Origin: Leucaena leucocephala
Taxonomy: Eukaryota > Streptophyta > Magnoliopsida > Fabales > Fabaceae
Reading direction: 5' to 3'
Length of the DNA stretch: 64,000 nt
Assembly (NCBI GenBank): GCA_037074615.1
Contig: CM073560.1
Coordinates: 2,797,501 to 2,861,500 of the forward strand
Part shown: positions 1 to 11,447 of the stretch, piece after piece
How positions within the stretch are numbered: position 1 is the first letter of the stretch
Layout of the letters: every line of letters starts with the position of its first letter
Made by a program: the position numbers and the translations under genes
Notes under the pieces: generated by a model
What the model saw: the letters and a program-made list of their open reading frames with translations, nothing else
What the model was told of the DNA's origin: nothing
The model's database searches: none

Positions 1-785
1 ATAACCAAGAGTGAGAGATCAGATTTGGGCTAGATTTTTCCCCAGTTTTTTCAATTTAAAATTTCATTTTTCCCCAAAAAAGTAATTAAAATATTATCTT
101 TATTTTATATTTTTTATCTATTAAAATAAAATATAAGAAAATTTGAACTCTCCATGAGATTCTTTGCTTTTTTTGTGCTGTTTAAAATTTATTGAGGTGA
201 TTGAAAATTTCCAACTCCAAAGAATAATCCATTTATTTACTTCTCAAGACACCAACGTTACCATTTCTAGGCCACTCTTTCGGGTGATGAATGACCAAAT
301 GCTTTAGTATAGAGTACTAATTAAGTTCATGTTTCATGCCCATGATTTTGAATCTACCTTTGAATAGGTAAGAATTAATGTAGCACTTGACCGTTGACCC
401 TGAGATTACTTGAATATCATTTTTTTTTTGGCCAAAAATATGTCTTGAATTCCAAAGATTTCCAAAGAATAAAAAAATGAATATTTTTGGCGAAAAATAT
501 TCCGCGTACTTTGTCTCTGTTAGTCCTTAACGAAGAAATTAACAACTTTTTGTCTTCTCTGTTCATTGATTTCATAAGATACAGTGGTCTGACTGAAGGG
601 GGAAAACTTGAAAGAGGAATTTGAAACTTCCAACTTCTCATAAAAATCCAACAAAAGTATGTGTTCGTACTTTGAATTTGAATCCTTTGGACTAAAAAAT
701 ATAGAGTTTTTTTTTTTAAAAGAACACATTTAAAAATCGATAAAGCATAATAATTTATCTTTCTTCTTGTCAAACAGAAGCAATT

Positions 786-865
786 ATTCAATGTTCCTTC
801 TATAATTAAAATCTATGAAGCAAATATTCAATGTTTCTCCTAGAATTAAAATCTATGAAATAGGC
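786..865. repeat. 40-bp tandem duplication
   Basis: Two adjacent copies of a roughly 40-bp unit begin with ATTCAATGTT at 786 and 826, and each ends near ATTAAAATCTATGAA. They differ at a few positions. No function is suggested. Confidence 0.6.
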
Positions 866-1010
866 ACGCTGATAAAACCTGATAATTTGAATAACCCGGT
901 CTAACTCAGTCTAAATAAAAATAATCCAATAAAGAAACAACATTAATCAGAATGGGCTGGATTGAATTTCAGGCTACGTTCACTTAATCTAGTCTAACCT
1001 ACCTATCGTT

Positions 1011-1272
1011 TATAAGTTTAACTGGCGAAGGGGTAAGACATACGACCATTTGGAGTTTGTTCGATTCTTAAGGAGTATCACTCTGTTGTGATTCCAGTCG
1101 CGACGCTTGGGGAGGTATCCTAACTCTTGTGTGCTTAGGTTTACGCCTGAGGGTAATAGATAGCTCGCCTTGCTTGACATTGGTATCGTCTAAGAGGAAG
1201 AGAGATTTTTCGCTACTCTTAGATCGTAGGTGAGCCCAACCCTTTTCTAAAAGTTATTGTATCAAAAAAAAA
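1011..1272 (+). mobile_element. tRNA-derived SINE, family A copy 1
   Basis: About 260 bp ending in a run of A at 1264-1272. Near the 5' end TGGCGAAGGGG (1023-1033) fits the Pol III A-box consensus exactly, and TGTTCGATTCT (1058-1068) is a near match to the B-box at normal tRNA-like spacing. Three other copies in the window (2943-3210 minus, 3818-3993 plus, 13917-14096 plus) share the body, which makes this a dispersed non-coding retroposon. It is the best preserved copy. Confidence 0.8.
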
Positions 1273-1629
1273 ATCTGGTCTAACCTAGTATATTACACCA
1301 TATATTCGTAAGCCACCTCCTAAGCCTCAGAAGGCATAAAGTAATCTTTCAATATTTCTCCTAAAATCATGTAAATTTGGCACAAAGGGGTTAAAAGATT
1401 CAAAAAAGACCTCTTATCTCGCCCACGGGTATGAGAGTTCAAATCCCTCGAAGATCATCCAAAGTCTCAAGGGAATTGATCCCTTGATGCTTAATAACAA
1501 CTAGTTGAGTATTTGCAATAATATGAGCAAGACCACTTCTGATTCAGGCCTATTCCCCATGTACCAATTTTCTAAGCGGCTGCCTTTGTGAGCTTCTGGA
1601 AAGAACTATTTGCACATTGAAATAACTAT

Positions 1630-1652
1630 ACACACACACACACACACACACA
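1630..1652. repeat. AC dinucleotide microsatellite
   Basis: Perfect AC repeat of about eleven units. Confidence 0.9.
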
Positions 1653-2942
1653 ACAATTATATAATATATAGAAGTTATGTTGGACCAAAAGAAGAAGAAT
1701 GAAGTCATGGTTCATGCACGTAGGTGGAGGAAAGGGGAAGCATGAATCATGAACGATGGTGACCAAATTAAATAGGGAAAAGTAAAAAAAAAAAAAAAAG
1801 AGGAAAGAAGAATCATGAAATATAAAACTCAATAAGAGTGATCCACATACATCCCCTAAATTCAGCGTTTCACAAGACTTAATCCTTTTCAAAGTGGAAG
1901 ATTTGGACCAATTTAAACGCAATATAATTCATAACATAAGACCCCCTTTTATGTTGAATCTCATAAACTTTTCCTTTCTTGATATAGTTCAGCCATGTTT
2001 TGGTCTAAGGTTTCACCTCACACACAATTCCATGCTACAATCCACACCTCTTACAACACTTCTAACTCTCTTAAGGACCTTTCTATAAGGTATTTGATAA
2101 TTTTAAAGTGTATTTAAGTATTTTTCTTTCATATATGCTCATTTTTTTAATAAAGATAATGAAATAATAGAAATTAATTTAATATAGTTATTAAAAGTTA
2201 TTAGAGATCGTTTGAATTTTATGATAAATTTAATATTTTTAATATTTTTTATAGATATATGTATGAATTATAGTTAGAAATAACTTATATTTAAAACTAG
2301 ATGGAGCATCTATAGAAAACCTAAGCTCTATCCAATTCAAATTATAAGACAAAATTAATTAATTTTATAGTTCTTAAAGAGTGGTAGTTGATATCCTTAT
2401 ACTTGTAGAAAAATATGTGACATTCTAATTTTATCCTTCACTGAAATTAACGATCACAGTAGAGTGTTGTTTATGAATTAAAAGTATGCTAAACAGCTTA
2501 TTGTAATTAAGAAAGGGTGAAATTGAAAAAAAAAATCAACTACCACATCTTTGTCCCATATTTAGGACTAAGGATAGTTTTAAAATTTTGCTCTATAATT
2601 AGGATAAGAGAGAGCATAGAAAAAGCTACATTATTATTTATAAGTTATGAACAAATCATATCATCTCATCTCAAATTTTATATTAAATGTAGGGTCAAAA
2701 ATATAATTTTGTGTTTTTATATGAAAATAATCATATAAGTAGTTAGGTACAACTTTGATATGTTAGGTGAAAACAATAGCCGCCAATAAAGCAAGAGAAA
2801 AAAAAGCAACATATAAGAGTTTTTTTTTTAATTATTTGGTTTAATCCTACTATTTACATCTAATCTTGTATATTAATTAAGAACATCTAAGAGATGTTTT
2901 CACAATAAAATGAACAACTGCAATAATTTTGTGGTTCAATAA

Positions 2943-3210
2943 GTTTTTTTTTTATAAATATTTTTTAGAAATGAGTTGGGCTCACCCACGATCCAAGAGT
3001 AGGGTAAAATCTCCCTTCCTCTTAGGCAATATCAATGTCAAATAGGGTGAGCCGTCAATTATTCTTATGCGTAAATCTAGACACCTAGGAGTTAGATGCC
3101 TCCCCAAATGTCGCGACTAGAATCACAATAAAATGGTACTCCCTAAGAATTAAGCACACTTTAAATAGTCGTATGTCTCATTTTTTCACTACCTGAACCC
3201 ACGTATATAT
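2943..3210 (-). mobile_element. tRNA-derived SINE, family A copy 2
   Basis: Reverse-strand relative of the element at 1011-1272. The plus strand opens with a T-run (the poly-A tail of the minus-strand element), followed by the complement of the shared body: GTTGGGCTCACCCACGATC near 2975, then CTCCCCAAATGTCGCGACTA near 3101. The Pol III box region near 3165-3200 is diverged. Confidence 0.75.
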
Positions 3211-3817
3211 TAGAGCTCAAGACTTATGAGAGAAAAATGCTCTTAATCCATGTGGTGATTAATGTCTTTTTTGAATAGTAGACTCAACTACCCTATATAT
3301 TGTATAGAGATAATATTAATGTTTTGTCATGTATACAACTAAAAATAATTATTTTAGCCAGTAAAACCTATACCTAATATTTACAAAATATAAATTATTC
3401 AGAATCAAACAAAATTAATGGTTGAAATAAGAAATACGTGGGTTGCTAATCTGGAAACATAAAGATGTGACAAAAATATTTTTTCCCCAAAAAAATTTAT
3501 ATAAAGTTTGAGTTTAATCTTTTAAATTTATCTTTTTATTCATTTAAGCTTAACATGTTAGTATCATGATGTTGTTTTTGGTTACACTCATCGTTACTTT
3601 TAAAAATTAAACTTAATATATTAGTATTGGAGAATATTTCTTAATATTGAAAATTTTAACGTTGGCATATTTCAATTATAGTTTTAGCGTTAGAATACTG
3701 GAAAAACACTTTATAAAATTAAAAAAATTAAATTAAATCTTCTATGAAAGGAAAATATAGAAGGGTTTGGGCCTCTCCATTGCCTTCCATTTATTTGAAA
3801 TTATATTTTTTTTATGG

Positions 3818-3993
3818 TTTTAATCGCGGTGTTTGGGGAGATATTCTAACTCCTAAGTGTTTAAGTTTATACCTGAAGGTAATAGACGGTTCGTTCTACT
3901 CAACATTGGTATCGCCTAGGGGAAAGGAGATTCCGCTCTATATTTAGATCGTGAATGAACCTAACTCCTTTCTAAAAATTTTTGTAAAAAAAA
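3818..3993 (+). mobile_element. tRNA-derived SINE, family A copy 3 (5' truncated)
   Basis: Shares the body and A-rich 3' end of the family (GTTTGGGGAGATATTCTAAC near 3831, poly-A near 3985-3993). The Pol III promoter boxes are missing, so it looks like a 5'-truncated insertion or a remnant. Confidence 0.7.
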
Positions 3994-4210
3994 ATATAGT
4001 TTTAAACAATACCCTACTTGAGTATTATATATTTTTATTTTATTTATTTAATATATAATATCTAGTATCAAAACTACTAGTTTTAAATAAATGGAAGTAA
4101 ATGGAAGGGCCTCAATGGAGAGGCTCCTCTCCCCCTAAGGGTGTACCTTTCTCATAGATAAAAATCTCGTTTTTTTTTTTAAATTTGGCTCTTAACCTAC
4201 CAGACTCCCA

Positions 4211-4326
4211 GAAAGAGGAACTTTATTGGACGATTCGAATTTAAATGGTCAAGGTTTTGTAATTATAAAAAAGAGGAACTTTATGGGACGATTCGAATTT
4301 AAATGGTCAAGGTTTTGTCATTATAA
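4211..4326. repeat. 58-bp tandem duplication
   Basis: Two adjacent near-identical 58-bp units (4211-4268 and 4269-4326), each containing AAGAGGAACTTTAT and GACGATTCGAATTTAAATGG. They differ at only a few positions, so the duplication is recent. Confidence 0.85.
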
Positions 4327-4565
4327 ACATAATGGTGAATGAAAAAAAATGAGAAAAATCAATATATATTAATATTAATATATTGATTCATAATGACTTA
4401 TATTATTTATATTTTTCAAATCCTATACAATATAAGAGAAAACACATGTGTTATAATATTTTATCATGGCAACTTGGAAAATTTTTTTCTTCCTTAGTCA
4501 TTTATATGCACTTAAAAAATGTACACCATGTTAACTTTGATCAAATAATCATAGTTAATATATAG

Positions 4566-5088
4566 GATAAAGGTACATTCAATACCCAAAACTAACTTTG
4601 GAAGAATAATTAACACCATAAAATATCTAAAGGTGCAATTAATACTCTAAAGTATTTAAATCGTTGCAATTTTTCTCTTTTGCTGATAAAAATATAAACT
4701 TTTATTTAATACATGCCATATAAACTTTTTATTGACATATTATTATTTTAATAAATTGAACTAAATAAATTATAAAAGTTCTCAATATTTATATATGAAT
4801 TTTATATAATGTTAATTTTAAGATTTATTAAGTACTCTTTTTTAAAAAATATGACACATATGATATTTTAAATAATAATATGTTAAAATAAAAAATTTAC
4901 GTGATATAGATCGGATATAAATTTATATTTTTATTAGTAAAAATATAGGATTATACAAATTTAAATACTTTAGGGTACTAGTTATTGCACCTCTAAAATT
5001 AGTTTAAAGTGTTAATTATATCCTTAAATATTTTAGGGTGTTAATTGATCTTCTAAAATTAATTTAAGGTATTAGATGCACTTTTATC
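4566..5088. mobile_element. Mutator-like MITE with long terminal inverted repeats
   Basis: The left end GATAAAGGTACATTCAATAC and the complement of the right end, GATAAAAGTGCATCTAATAC, match and continue as imperfect inverted arms for more than 100 bp. The flanks carry the same TTAATATATA at 4555-4564 and 5089-5098, a target-site duplication of 9-10 bp. Long arms with such a duplication are typical of non-autonomous Mutator-type elements. It has no coding capacity. Confidence 0.75.
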
Positions 5089-5210
5089 TTAATATATATG
5101 TACAATATAATATAATATAAAATTTATAATAATTGATAGGAAGTCAAAAATTGTCATTAGTTTGAAACTCATTTTGAAATCCCAACCTACGCATAAAATA
5201 TAAAATATAA

Positions 5211-5231
5211 ACACACACACACACACACACA
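5211..5231. repeat. AC dinucleotide microsatellite
   Basis: Perfect AC repeat of about ten units. Confidence 0.9.
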
Positions 5232-6072
5232 TATTTACCATTGAATCAAATTAAAGCCCTCATTCCATGGTTTTTTTTAATTCATAGGTTGAATCCAAAT
5301 AATATGGCAAGTCTTGTATATGACCAGTTGACCTAGAATTTAATTTATTTTTTAATGAGATAGTTTGGTCGAAGAAACAACCTGGAAATCTCACAAACAT
5401 GTACGTACCACCAACTTGTTCTTCAATTAAATAAATCCTCTAAAGCGTGTCCGTGTTGACGAGAATCCTTTCCTTTCCCCTCTGACTCGGTCTTTCCTCA
5501 CTTATTCTTCTTTATTTATTTACCTATATCTATTTTTTAATACTATTTTTAAAATTATATTATCATATATTTAATTTTAGAATTTGAGCCGTCCTTTACA
5601 ATATCTTGTTTCGGACTCAAACTTAAAATTTAAAAAAAATTAATAAATTTTATATTATTAGATCAATTTTATTTTAATTTTTTTTATCTCTATCCATAAT
5701 CTCGATTCTATACTCCTTTTCCCAAACTCCTTCCATATATTATTATTATTATTTTAATTTTCAAATTCAATTTTAATTTTGACTTCTTCTTTTCTTCCTC
5801 AGTCGTTTCTTTTTTATTTCTTTGCTTCATCCATTTTATAACGACCAACCCGTGTTGTCGTCGTGGTTGTCGTACGTCGTTCTTTCCTCCAACACGTACA
5901 TTCCCTCCCAACTTGATCCCAAAACTCCCATCGCAAGTTTCGCTTCTTAAATTTCATTTGATTCCTGCGTGTGACCACCTACACCACCACAACCATAATA
6001 CATATATACATATATATACATACATACACACGGGAGAGGGGAGTTCCTAGGTTGCTTCTGTGTGATTTATAT

Positions 6073-6112
6073 ATGGTTTGTTTGCTTTGATTGCTGGTAT
6101 ATGTATTGTTGA
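6073..6112 (+). promoter_or_regulatory. Two short upstream ORFs before the Nudix start
   Basis: ATG at 6073 opens a five-codon frame ending in TGA at 6088-6090. A second ATG at 6101 is followed by TGA three codons later (6101-6112). Both lie within 80 bp upstream of the chosen start at 6151. If the transcript begins before them they could lower translation of the main frame. The transcription start is not known. Confidence 0.4.
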
Positions 6113-6150
6113 GGGCGAAGGAGAAAGAATCAAATCAAGATAAAGGCGTG

Positions 6151-8162
6151 ATGGGTGTGTTTCTTTCTAGGAATGTTACTGTGGCATGCAGATTTTTCTT
6201 TCAATATATTTTCACAAGAAAAGTTGCAGGCGATTACTTGAGAAGGCCCAGGAAAGTGGTGCGCTTGACTTCTCGTACTGGTAGGGATTTGCAGCGATAT
6301 GATGAAGGTGGCTGTCGCCAAGTCGTGGGGTACGTGTGTGTGCTCTCTTCATCTCAGCCAGTTCCTCTTCCTCTTCCTCTTTTCTATCTTTCTTGGATGA
6401 TGACGATCCAGAAACCCCTCAAGTTGTCATATATATATATATTTGAATTTCATGGATCCAACATTTAAATTCTTTTTCAGAACCCTATACGCAATCTGAA
6501 AGTTGTTAGATTTTCTCAATTGGGTTACCTTAAAGTCTCGTTTCCTTGAAGTTTTGCTGATATATAGTTTATCATTTTGGCTCCTTTATATAAATAAGTG
6601 GCTTTAACTATTTACAGATTGCTGCTTTTTATAGATTTTATTATATATATGGCTCCCAGTAGGCCATAATTTGTGTGTGCATATTCTACCATGTTGTTGT
6701 ATGGTTTATGTTAATGAATTTGGTGTAAATTATTTGAAAATGGTGGTCAGATGCATACCATACAGATACAGGAGTAGCAACAACAGTGAGTTGGAGGTTC
6801 TTATGATTAGTGCTCAGAATGGTCATGGAATGCAGTTCCCTAAGGTATTTATATGATTAATTATCATATTCTTGTTGACATTCTATTTTGGTCAAGCACT
6901 TGTCTTGGACTTGCTAGTTGCTAATTTTTTTTTTTTAAAAAAGAACTTGGATTTGTTGAATCATAGATATTGGTTCTAATTAAGATGTTTGTAATGTAAT
7001 GTTGTCTTTGGTTCAGGGCGGTTGGGAGATGGACGAATCCTTGGAACAAGCAGCTTTAAGAGAAACCCTAGAGGAAGCTGGCGTTGAGGGTCACGTCCAA
7101 GTTAGTCTCTCCATTCCTTTTCCCCCTCTTAAACTCAGTTATATTCGTCTCTTAAATACACAATATTTTTTCCTTCGCTTTGTATATGTATTATTCAGTT
7201 CTACGTATATAACAGAGTTAATCTAATTATGTAAAGTTATATTAAATTTCTCTATGTTTTGAGTTTGAATTTTAGAGAAGATATATGTGTTAAGAGTGAT
7301 AGTCACGAATTTTAAAATTAAAATAATCGATTACTCAAATATCTAATAATAGAATTTTTAAAAAAATTGTCTTACTGAGATGTTGTCGATTGATTGTTGT
7401 TTGTGCAGAGCATGTTAGGGAAATGGCGTTATAAGAGTAAACGACAAAGCGTTGTGCATGCGGGACATATGTTCCCTCTACTTGTAGATAAGCAGCTTGA
7501 AGATTGGCCTGAGAAGACCATCCGTAAACGAATATGGGTAAGTCCGAACCCGATTTATTATAATTATTTTGCCTAAGGATATAATTAATATGCAGCGTTC
7601 TATTTCTGATCGTTTATATAATATATATTAAAATTTTTAAATAAATCAATTAATTATAATAAATATGACATGATCTTCTTAAAGTATCTTTTTGCATAAA
7701 TCTTTAATTATTGTTATAGGAATATCAATAGAGATAATTTAGACAAAAAATTATAAATATAGAAGATAAATAATATATTATTGATATTTTACATTTAGAA
7801 CAAAAAATAATACTCCTGTCCCAACTAGTTAGTTCTTACATTTAGTATGGAAAGAGTAGTTATATTTCATAAATAATATTTTTTTTGTCATATAACACAC
7901 ACATATATAGATTATTTGGATTAATGTTCTTCAAAATGTCACAATTTCATCCTAATAGGTTGTAAAAAAAAAAAAAAGAAATATTAATTAATTTTGAAAT
8001 TGAATGGCAATAATGTAGATGGGTGCGAGTGAAGCCAAAGGGATTTGCCCACATGCGTGGATGAAGGAAGCATTGGATGAATTGATTTACAGGCAACAAC
8101 AAGATGGATATGGAAGCAGTGCTACTTGTGGAGAAGAAAGAGGCAGCATTTCAAGTTATTGA
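6151..8162 (+). CDS. Nudix hydrolase, NUDT17/18-like
   Basis: Five exons join in frame: 6151-6329, 6751-6844, 7017-7100, 7409-7537 and 8019-8162, giving 209 residues. All introns are GT-AG. The Nudix box occupies residues 92-114 (GGWEMDE, then REtLEEAGV) and keeps the metal-binding REXXEE core. Upstream SRTGRDLQRY and downstream LGKWRYKSK, WPEKTIRKRIW and WMKEALDEL match plant Nudix hydrolases of the diphosphoinositol-polyphosphate phosphohydrolase type. Such enzymes cleave nucleoside diphosphates linked to another moiety; the substrate cannot be read from the sequence. The first 35 residues precede the family core, are rich in basic and hydrophobic residues with few acidic ones, and could be an organelle presequence, as proposed for NUDT17/18. 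ATG 6151 is the first in-frame ATG. Confidence 0.9.
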
Positions 8163-8264
8163 CTATATATAACAAAGAAATATTTAGTTAGTTAATTATA
8201 ATCGATTTGAGGCTTAAATATTTTGGAATTAAATAATAAAATTAGGGTCTGATATCACACCATT

Positions 8265-8294
8265 CATAAATAAATAATAAATAATAAATAATAG
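8265..8294 (+). terminator. Poly(A) signal cluster after the Nudix gene
   Basis: Several overlapping AATAAA hexamers lie about 100 bp after the stop codon, in the position expected for 3'-end formation. The exact cleavage site is not visible. Confidence 0.5.
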
Positions 8295-8614
8295 GAGGCT
8301 ATAGTTAAAGAATTTATAGAAAGATTAATTAAAGTTGCTAGCTAATTGTCTTTGTAATTGTTGCTTCAAATGCTTAGTTTAGAGTGTGGGAGGCAGCTCA
8401 AAGGATAACATATTAAGATTTCTTTTTCCTAGAAAATAATGATATTTAGATGTAGACATTCAATTTATTCTTTCATTTAATATATTAAATGAGATAATTT
8501 TAAATATCATTCACCATTGCTAAGCAACCCCTCTCTTTCTTCTTTGATAACTATTGTACCTAAGGAAAAATAATTATTTGGTTGATATAATTTTGATTCA
8601 TTCAAGTTTAGGAT

Positions 8615-8818
8615 CTGTTTGGTACGAAGGGAATGGAAGTGAAATTTTAATAAATTTGATTTTAAAAAAGTTGAAAAATAGAGTTAAAAACATATAATTA
8701 ATTTTAATTATTTTTTTATCTTACATTTTTTTATTAAAATTTTATAACTCCATTTATCTATTTTTTTTAAATTGAACTTATTACATTTTTTTCTTTCTAT
8801 TTTCCTCGTATTAAACAG
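8615..8818. mobile_element. Short MITE with terminal inverted repeats
   Basis: The left end CTGTTTGGTACGAAGGGAAT pairs with the complement of the right end, CTGTTTAATACGAGGAAAAT, and the arms continue imperfectly for about 70 bp. About 204 bp in all, with no coding potential. The rest of the gap between the Nudix and PPR genes (8163-9782) is AT-rich with nothing else recognisable. Confidence 0.65.
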
Positions 8819-9782
8819 TAGTATTTGAAATTTAACTGGGCGTATCTTTCAATTCCTTAAATTTTAGTCATTTAATTTGTTAGTTTTTACGCATACTTTA
8901 TCTTTCTATAATTGGAATCTTTTACTCATAAGTCCCTTACAATATGACAATAATTTGAAGATTTTATAAAACTATTGAATAATAAATTATCTTATATTGG
9001 ATCTAAAACCAATTCTCCCAAAAAAGCTAAACGAATCAAACCATAAGGAATAAGCTGAAACAAAATCCAAAAGCAAAATCCCAGATGCTTCATTATGATC
9101 TAGGAGAGAAGCCAAAAGGGAGGGGGAAGCAAATAATTAAAAAAAAAATTAATGATATGTGTTATAAATGGGACCAAAGTGGTATGATTTAATTACAGTG
9201 GATGATTTTTTTTAAAAAAAATACGAATGCTTATATTATATAACTCTTAATTTTAGCTGAAGTTTATATGAATTTTAAAAATACAATGATTATTTCTTTG
9301 ATTAAGATGATAAAAGAGAGGTAGGTGAGTGGATTTTATTCAATTTTTAATTATATTAAGAGTATTGGAATTATGCTGTATGTAAAATAGCAAAATCCTT
9401 TAATAAAAAAAAACAAAGTTTAGCATTTTAATTAAAAAATTACATATCCAGGTCCCACATAACTTCTAAACTTTATATAATAAAATAAAAATTCGTAACG
9501 TGATTTTAAAACAATTAACTAAAATGATTTTTCCTTGTCAAACAACTCAAAAGTTATCCGTACATCACGTCAACTTAATTTCTTTTTTTCTGTTTCTGGT
9601 GAAAAGTTTTATAGTATGGTAATTCTAAAAGAGAATGTATTTCGTATATTTTAGATAAATCAGAATTCATCAATTCAAATCAGTCCCCAGGTTCGATGTT
9701 GGTGAGTTGTTGCCCACTAATCATCTTTCCGAGTTCGAACAGTCGTCACTCGCAGGAATCTCATTTTGTTCTGTGAAGGAAG

Positions 9783-11447
9783 ATGCTATTCTCTACGGCT
9801 ACAAGGTATGTCTTCCTTCGATTTCCCCGCTTTACTCCCTTATCTTCTTCTCGCTTCCTTATCTCTTTACCTCATACCCTCCATTTCAAGTTCTTCCTTC
9901 ATTCCCATTCTCCAAACCCAAACGACATCGCAGACGTCGTTGCTGCATTCAATCGCATGCTCCGTAGGCGTCCCCCTCCCTCCATCTTCGAAATTAACAA
10001 AAATTTAGGAGCCATTGTCAAGATGAAGCAGTATCCCACTGCTATTTCACTTTCTTCTCAGGTGGAGTTGAAGGGTTTCACTCCATCTTTGGTTTTTCTG
10101 AGCATTTTGATCAACTGTTACTGCCATGTGGATCAGTTGGATTCTGCTTTCTCTGTATTGGGGAAGATTTTCAAGATGGGTTTTCAACCGAGTACTATAA
10201 CTTTGACTACAATATTGAAGGGACTCTGTATGAAGAACATGGTTGGGGACGCATTGGATTTTCATGATGAGCTAATTACAAAAGGATACTTTTTGAATGA
10301 AGTTAGTTATGCCACAATAATCAATGGATTGTGTAAAACGGGGAAAATAACATCTGCTGTCAAATTACTCCTAAAGCTGCCTACACTTGTAATGAAGCCT
10401 GACGTAGTTATGTACAACACAGTCATCGCTGCACTTTGCAAGGATGGATTTGTCAGCGAGGCGCTTGGTTTGTTTTCAGAAATGATTGACCAAGAAATAT
10501 TTCCTAGCACGGTCACATACAACACTCTAATTGATGGATTCTGCAAAATCCATCAATGGAAAGAAGTTACTCAGTTGCTCAATGATATGTTTCAAAGAGG
10601 CATCAACTTGGACGTTATTTCCTTTAATATATTGGTGGATGCATTTAGTAAAGATGGAAGGATTATAGAGGCTCAAGCTGTGTTTGCCAAAATCATTAAG
10701 ATTGGTCAAAAGCCTACTGTTGTTTCGTATAACAGATTAATGGATGGATATTGTATGATCAATAATGTGCAGGAAGCCATGGAAGTATTTAATAGGATGG
10801 TTAAAAGTGGTTTGAGACCAGATGTGTGGAGTTATAATATTTTGATTGATGGATATTGTAAGAACAAAAGATTGGACGAGGCCATATATCTCTTTAAGAA
10901 AATGCGTTTGAGAAATTTGGTTCCCAACACGGTAAGTTATAATTCTCTAATTGATGGCTTGTGCAAAGGAGGAAGAATCTCATTTGTTTGTGATCTTCTT
11001 GATGAGATGCGTCAAAGTGGTCATCCTCCGAATATAATCACTTATAATGTCTTGTTACATGCGTTATGCAAAAGGCGGGATCTTGATCGAGCAATTGCAT
11101 TATTTGATCATATTGTCAAAGAGAAAATCCGACCTACTGTTCGCACCTACAATATTCTCATTGATGGTTTGTGCACCGTTGGAAGACTAAATAAGGCGAG
11201 AGGGATCTTTCAGTATCTTTTGATGGAAGGTTGCCATCTAAATGTTGTGTCTTATACTATTATGATTGAAGGACTTTGTAAAGATGGTTTGTTTGATGAG
11301 GCAAAGGCCTTCCTTGACAAAATGGAAGACAATGGCCTTCTTCCTGATGTAGTAACTTTTAAAATTATTATTGGACATCTTCTTGAAAAAAATGAGGAGG
11401 ATAAGGCAGAGGAGCTTCTTCATAGGATGGTTTCTAAGGGCTTGTGA
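9783..11447 (+). CDS. Rf-like P-class pentatricopeptide repeat protein, mitochondrial
   Basis: Single exon of 554 residues. The basic, Ser/Phe-rich N-terminus (about 1-45) fits a mitochondrial presequence. NDIADVVAAFNRML (about 47-60) and the following segment are typical of Restorer-of-fertility-like (RFL) PPR proteins. About 13-14 P-type repeats of 35 residues follow from near residue 68 to the C-terminus, most with the YN-LIDG-CK signature, and there is no E or DYW extension. RFL proteins bind mitochondrial transcripts and often suppress male-sterility ORFs or process 5' ends; the target here is unknown. Length is slightly below the usual 580-650. A decayed paralogue lies 1.1 kb downstream, consistent with tandem birth and death of this clade. 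Upstream ATGs are out of frame. Confidence 0.92.
   Translation: MLFSTATRYVFLRFPRFTPLSSSRFLISLPHTLHFKFFLHSHSPNPNDIADVVAAFNRMLRRRPPPSIFEINKNLGAIVKMKQYPTAISLSSQVELKGFTPSLVFLSILINCYCHVDQLDSAFSVLGKIFKMGFQPSTITLTTILKGLCMKNMVGDALDFHDELITKGYFLNEVSYATIINGLCKTGKITSAVKLLLKLPTLVMKPDVVMYNTVIAALCKDGFVSEALGLFSEMIDQEIFPSTVTYNTLIDGFCKIHQWKEVTQLLNDMFQRGINLDVISFNILVDAFSKDGRIIEAQAVFAKIIKIGQKPTVVSYNRLMDGYCMINNVQEAMEVFNRMVKSGLRPDVWSYNILIDGYCKNKRLDEAIYLFKKMRLRNLVPNTVSYNSLIDGLCKGGRISFVCDLLDEMRQSGHPPNIITYNVLLHALCKRRDLDRAIALFDHIVKEKIRPTVRTYNILIDGLCTVGRLNKARGIFQYLLMEGCHLNVVSYTIMIEGLCKDGLFDEAKAFLDKMEDNGLLPDVVTFKIIIGHLLEKNEEDKAEELLHRMVSKGL

Larger units (their letters stand above)
1..6060. other. Gene-free repeat-rich region
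   Basis: No coding region is supported here. Open frames are short, low in complexity and resemble nothing I recognise. The DNA is strongly AT-rich and holds three copies of one tRNA-derived SINE family, a Mutator-like MITE, two short tandem duplications and two AC microsatellites, each listed separately. The stretch from about 5440 to 6060 becomes pyrimidine-rich and probably contains the promoter and leader of the Nudix gene that follows. Confidence 0.75.
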
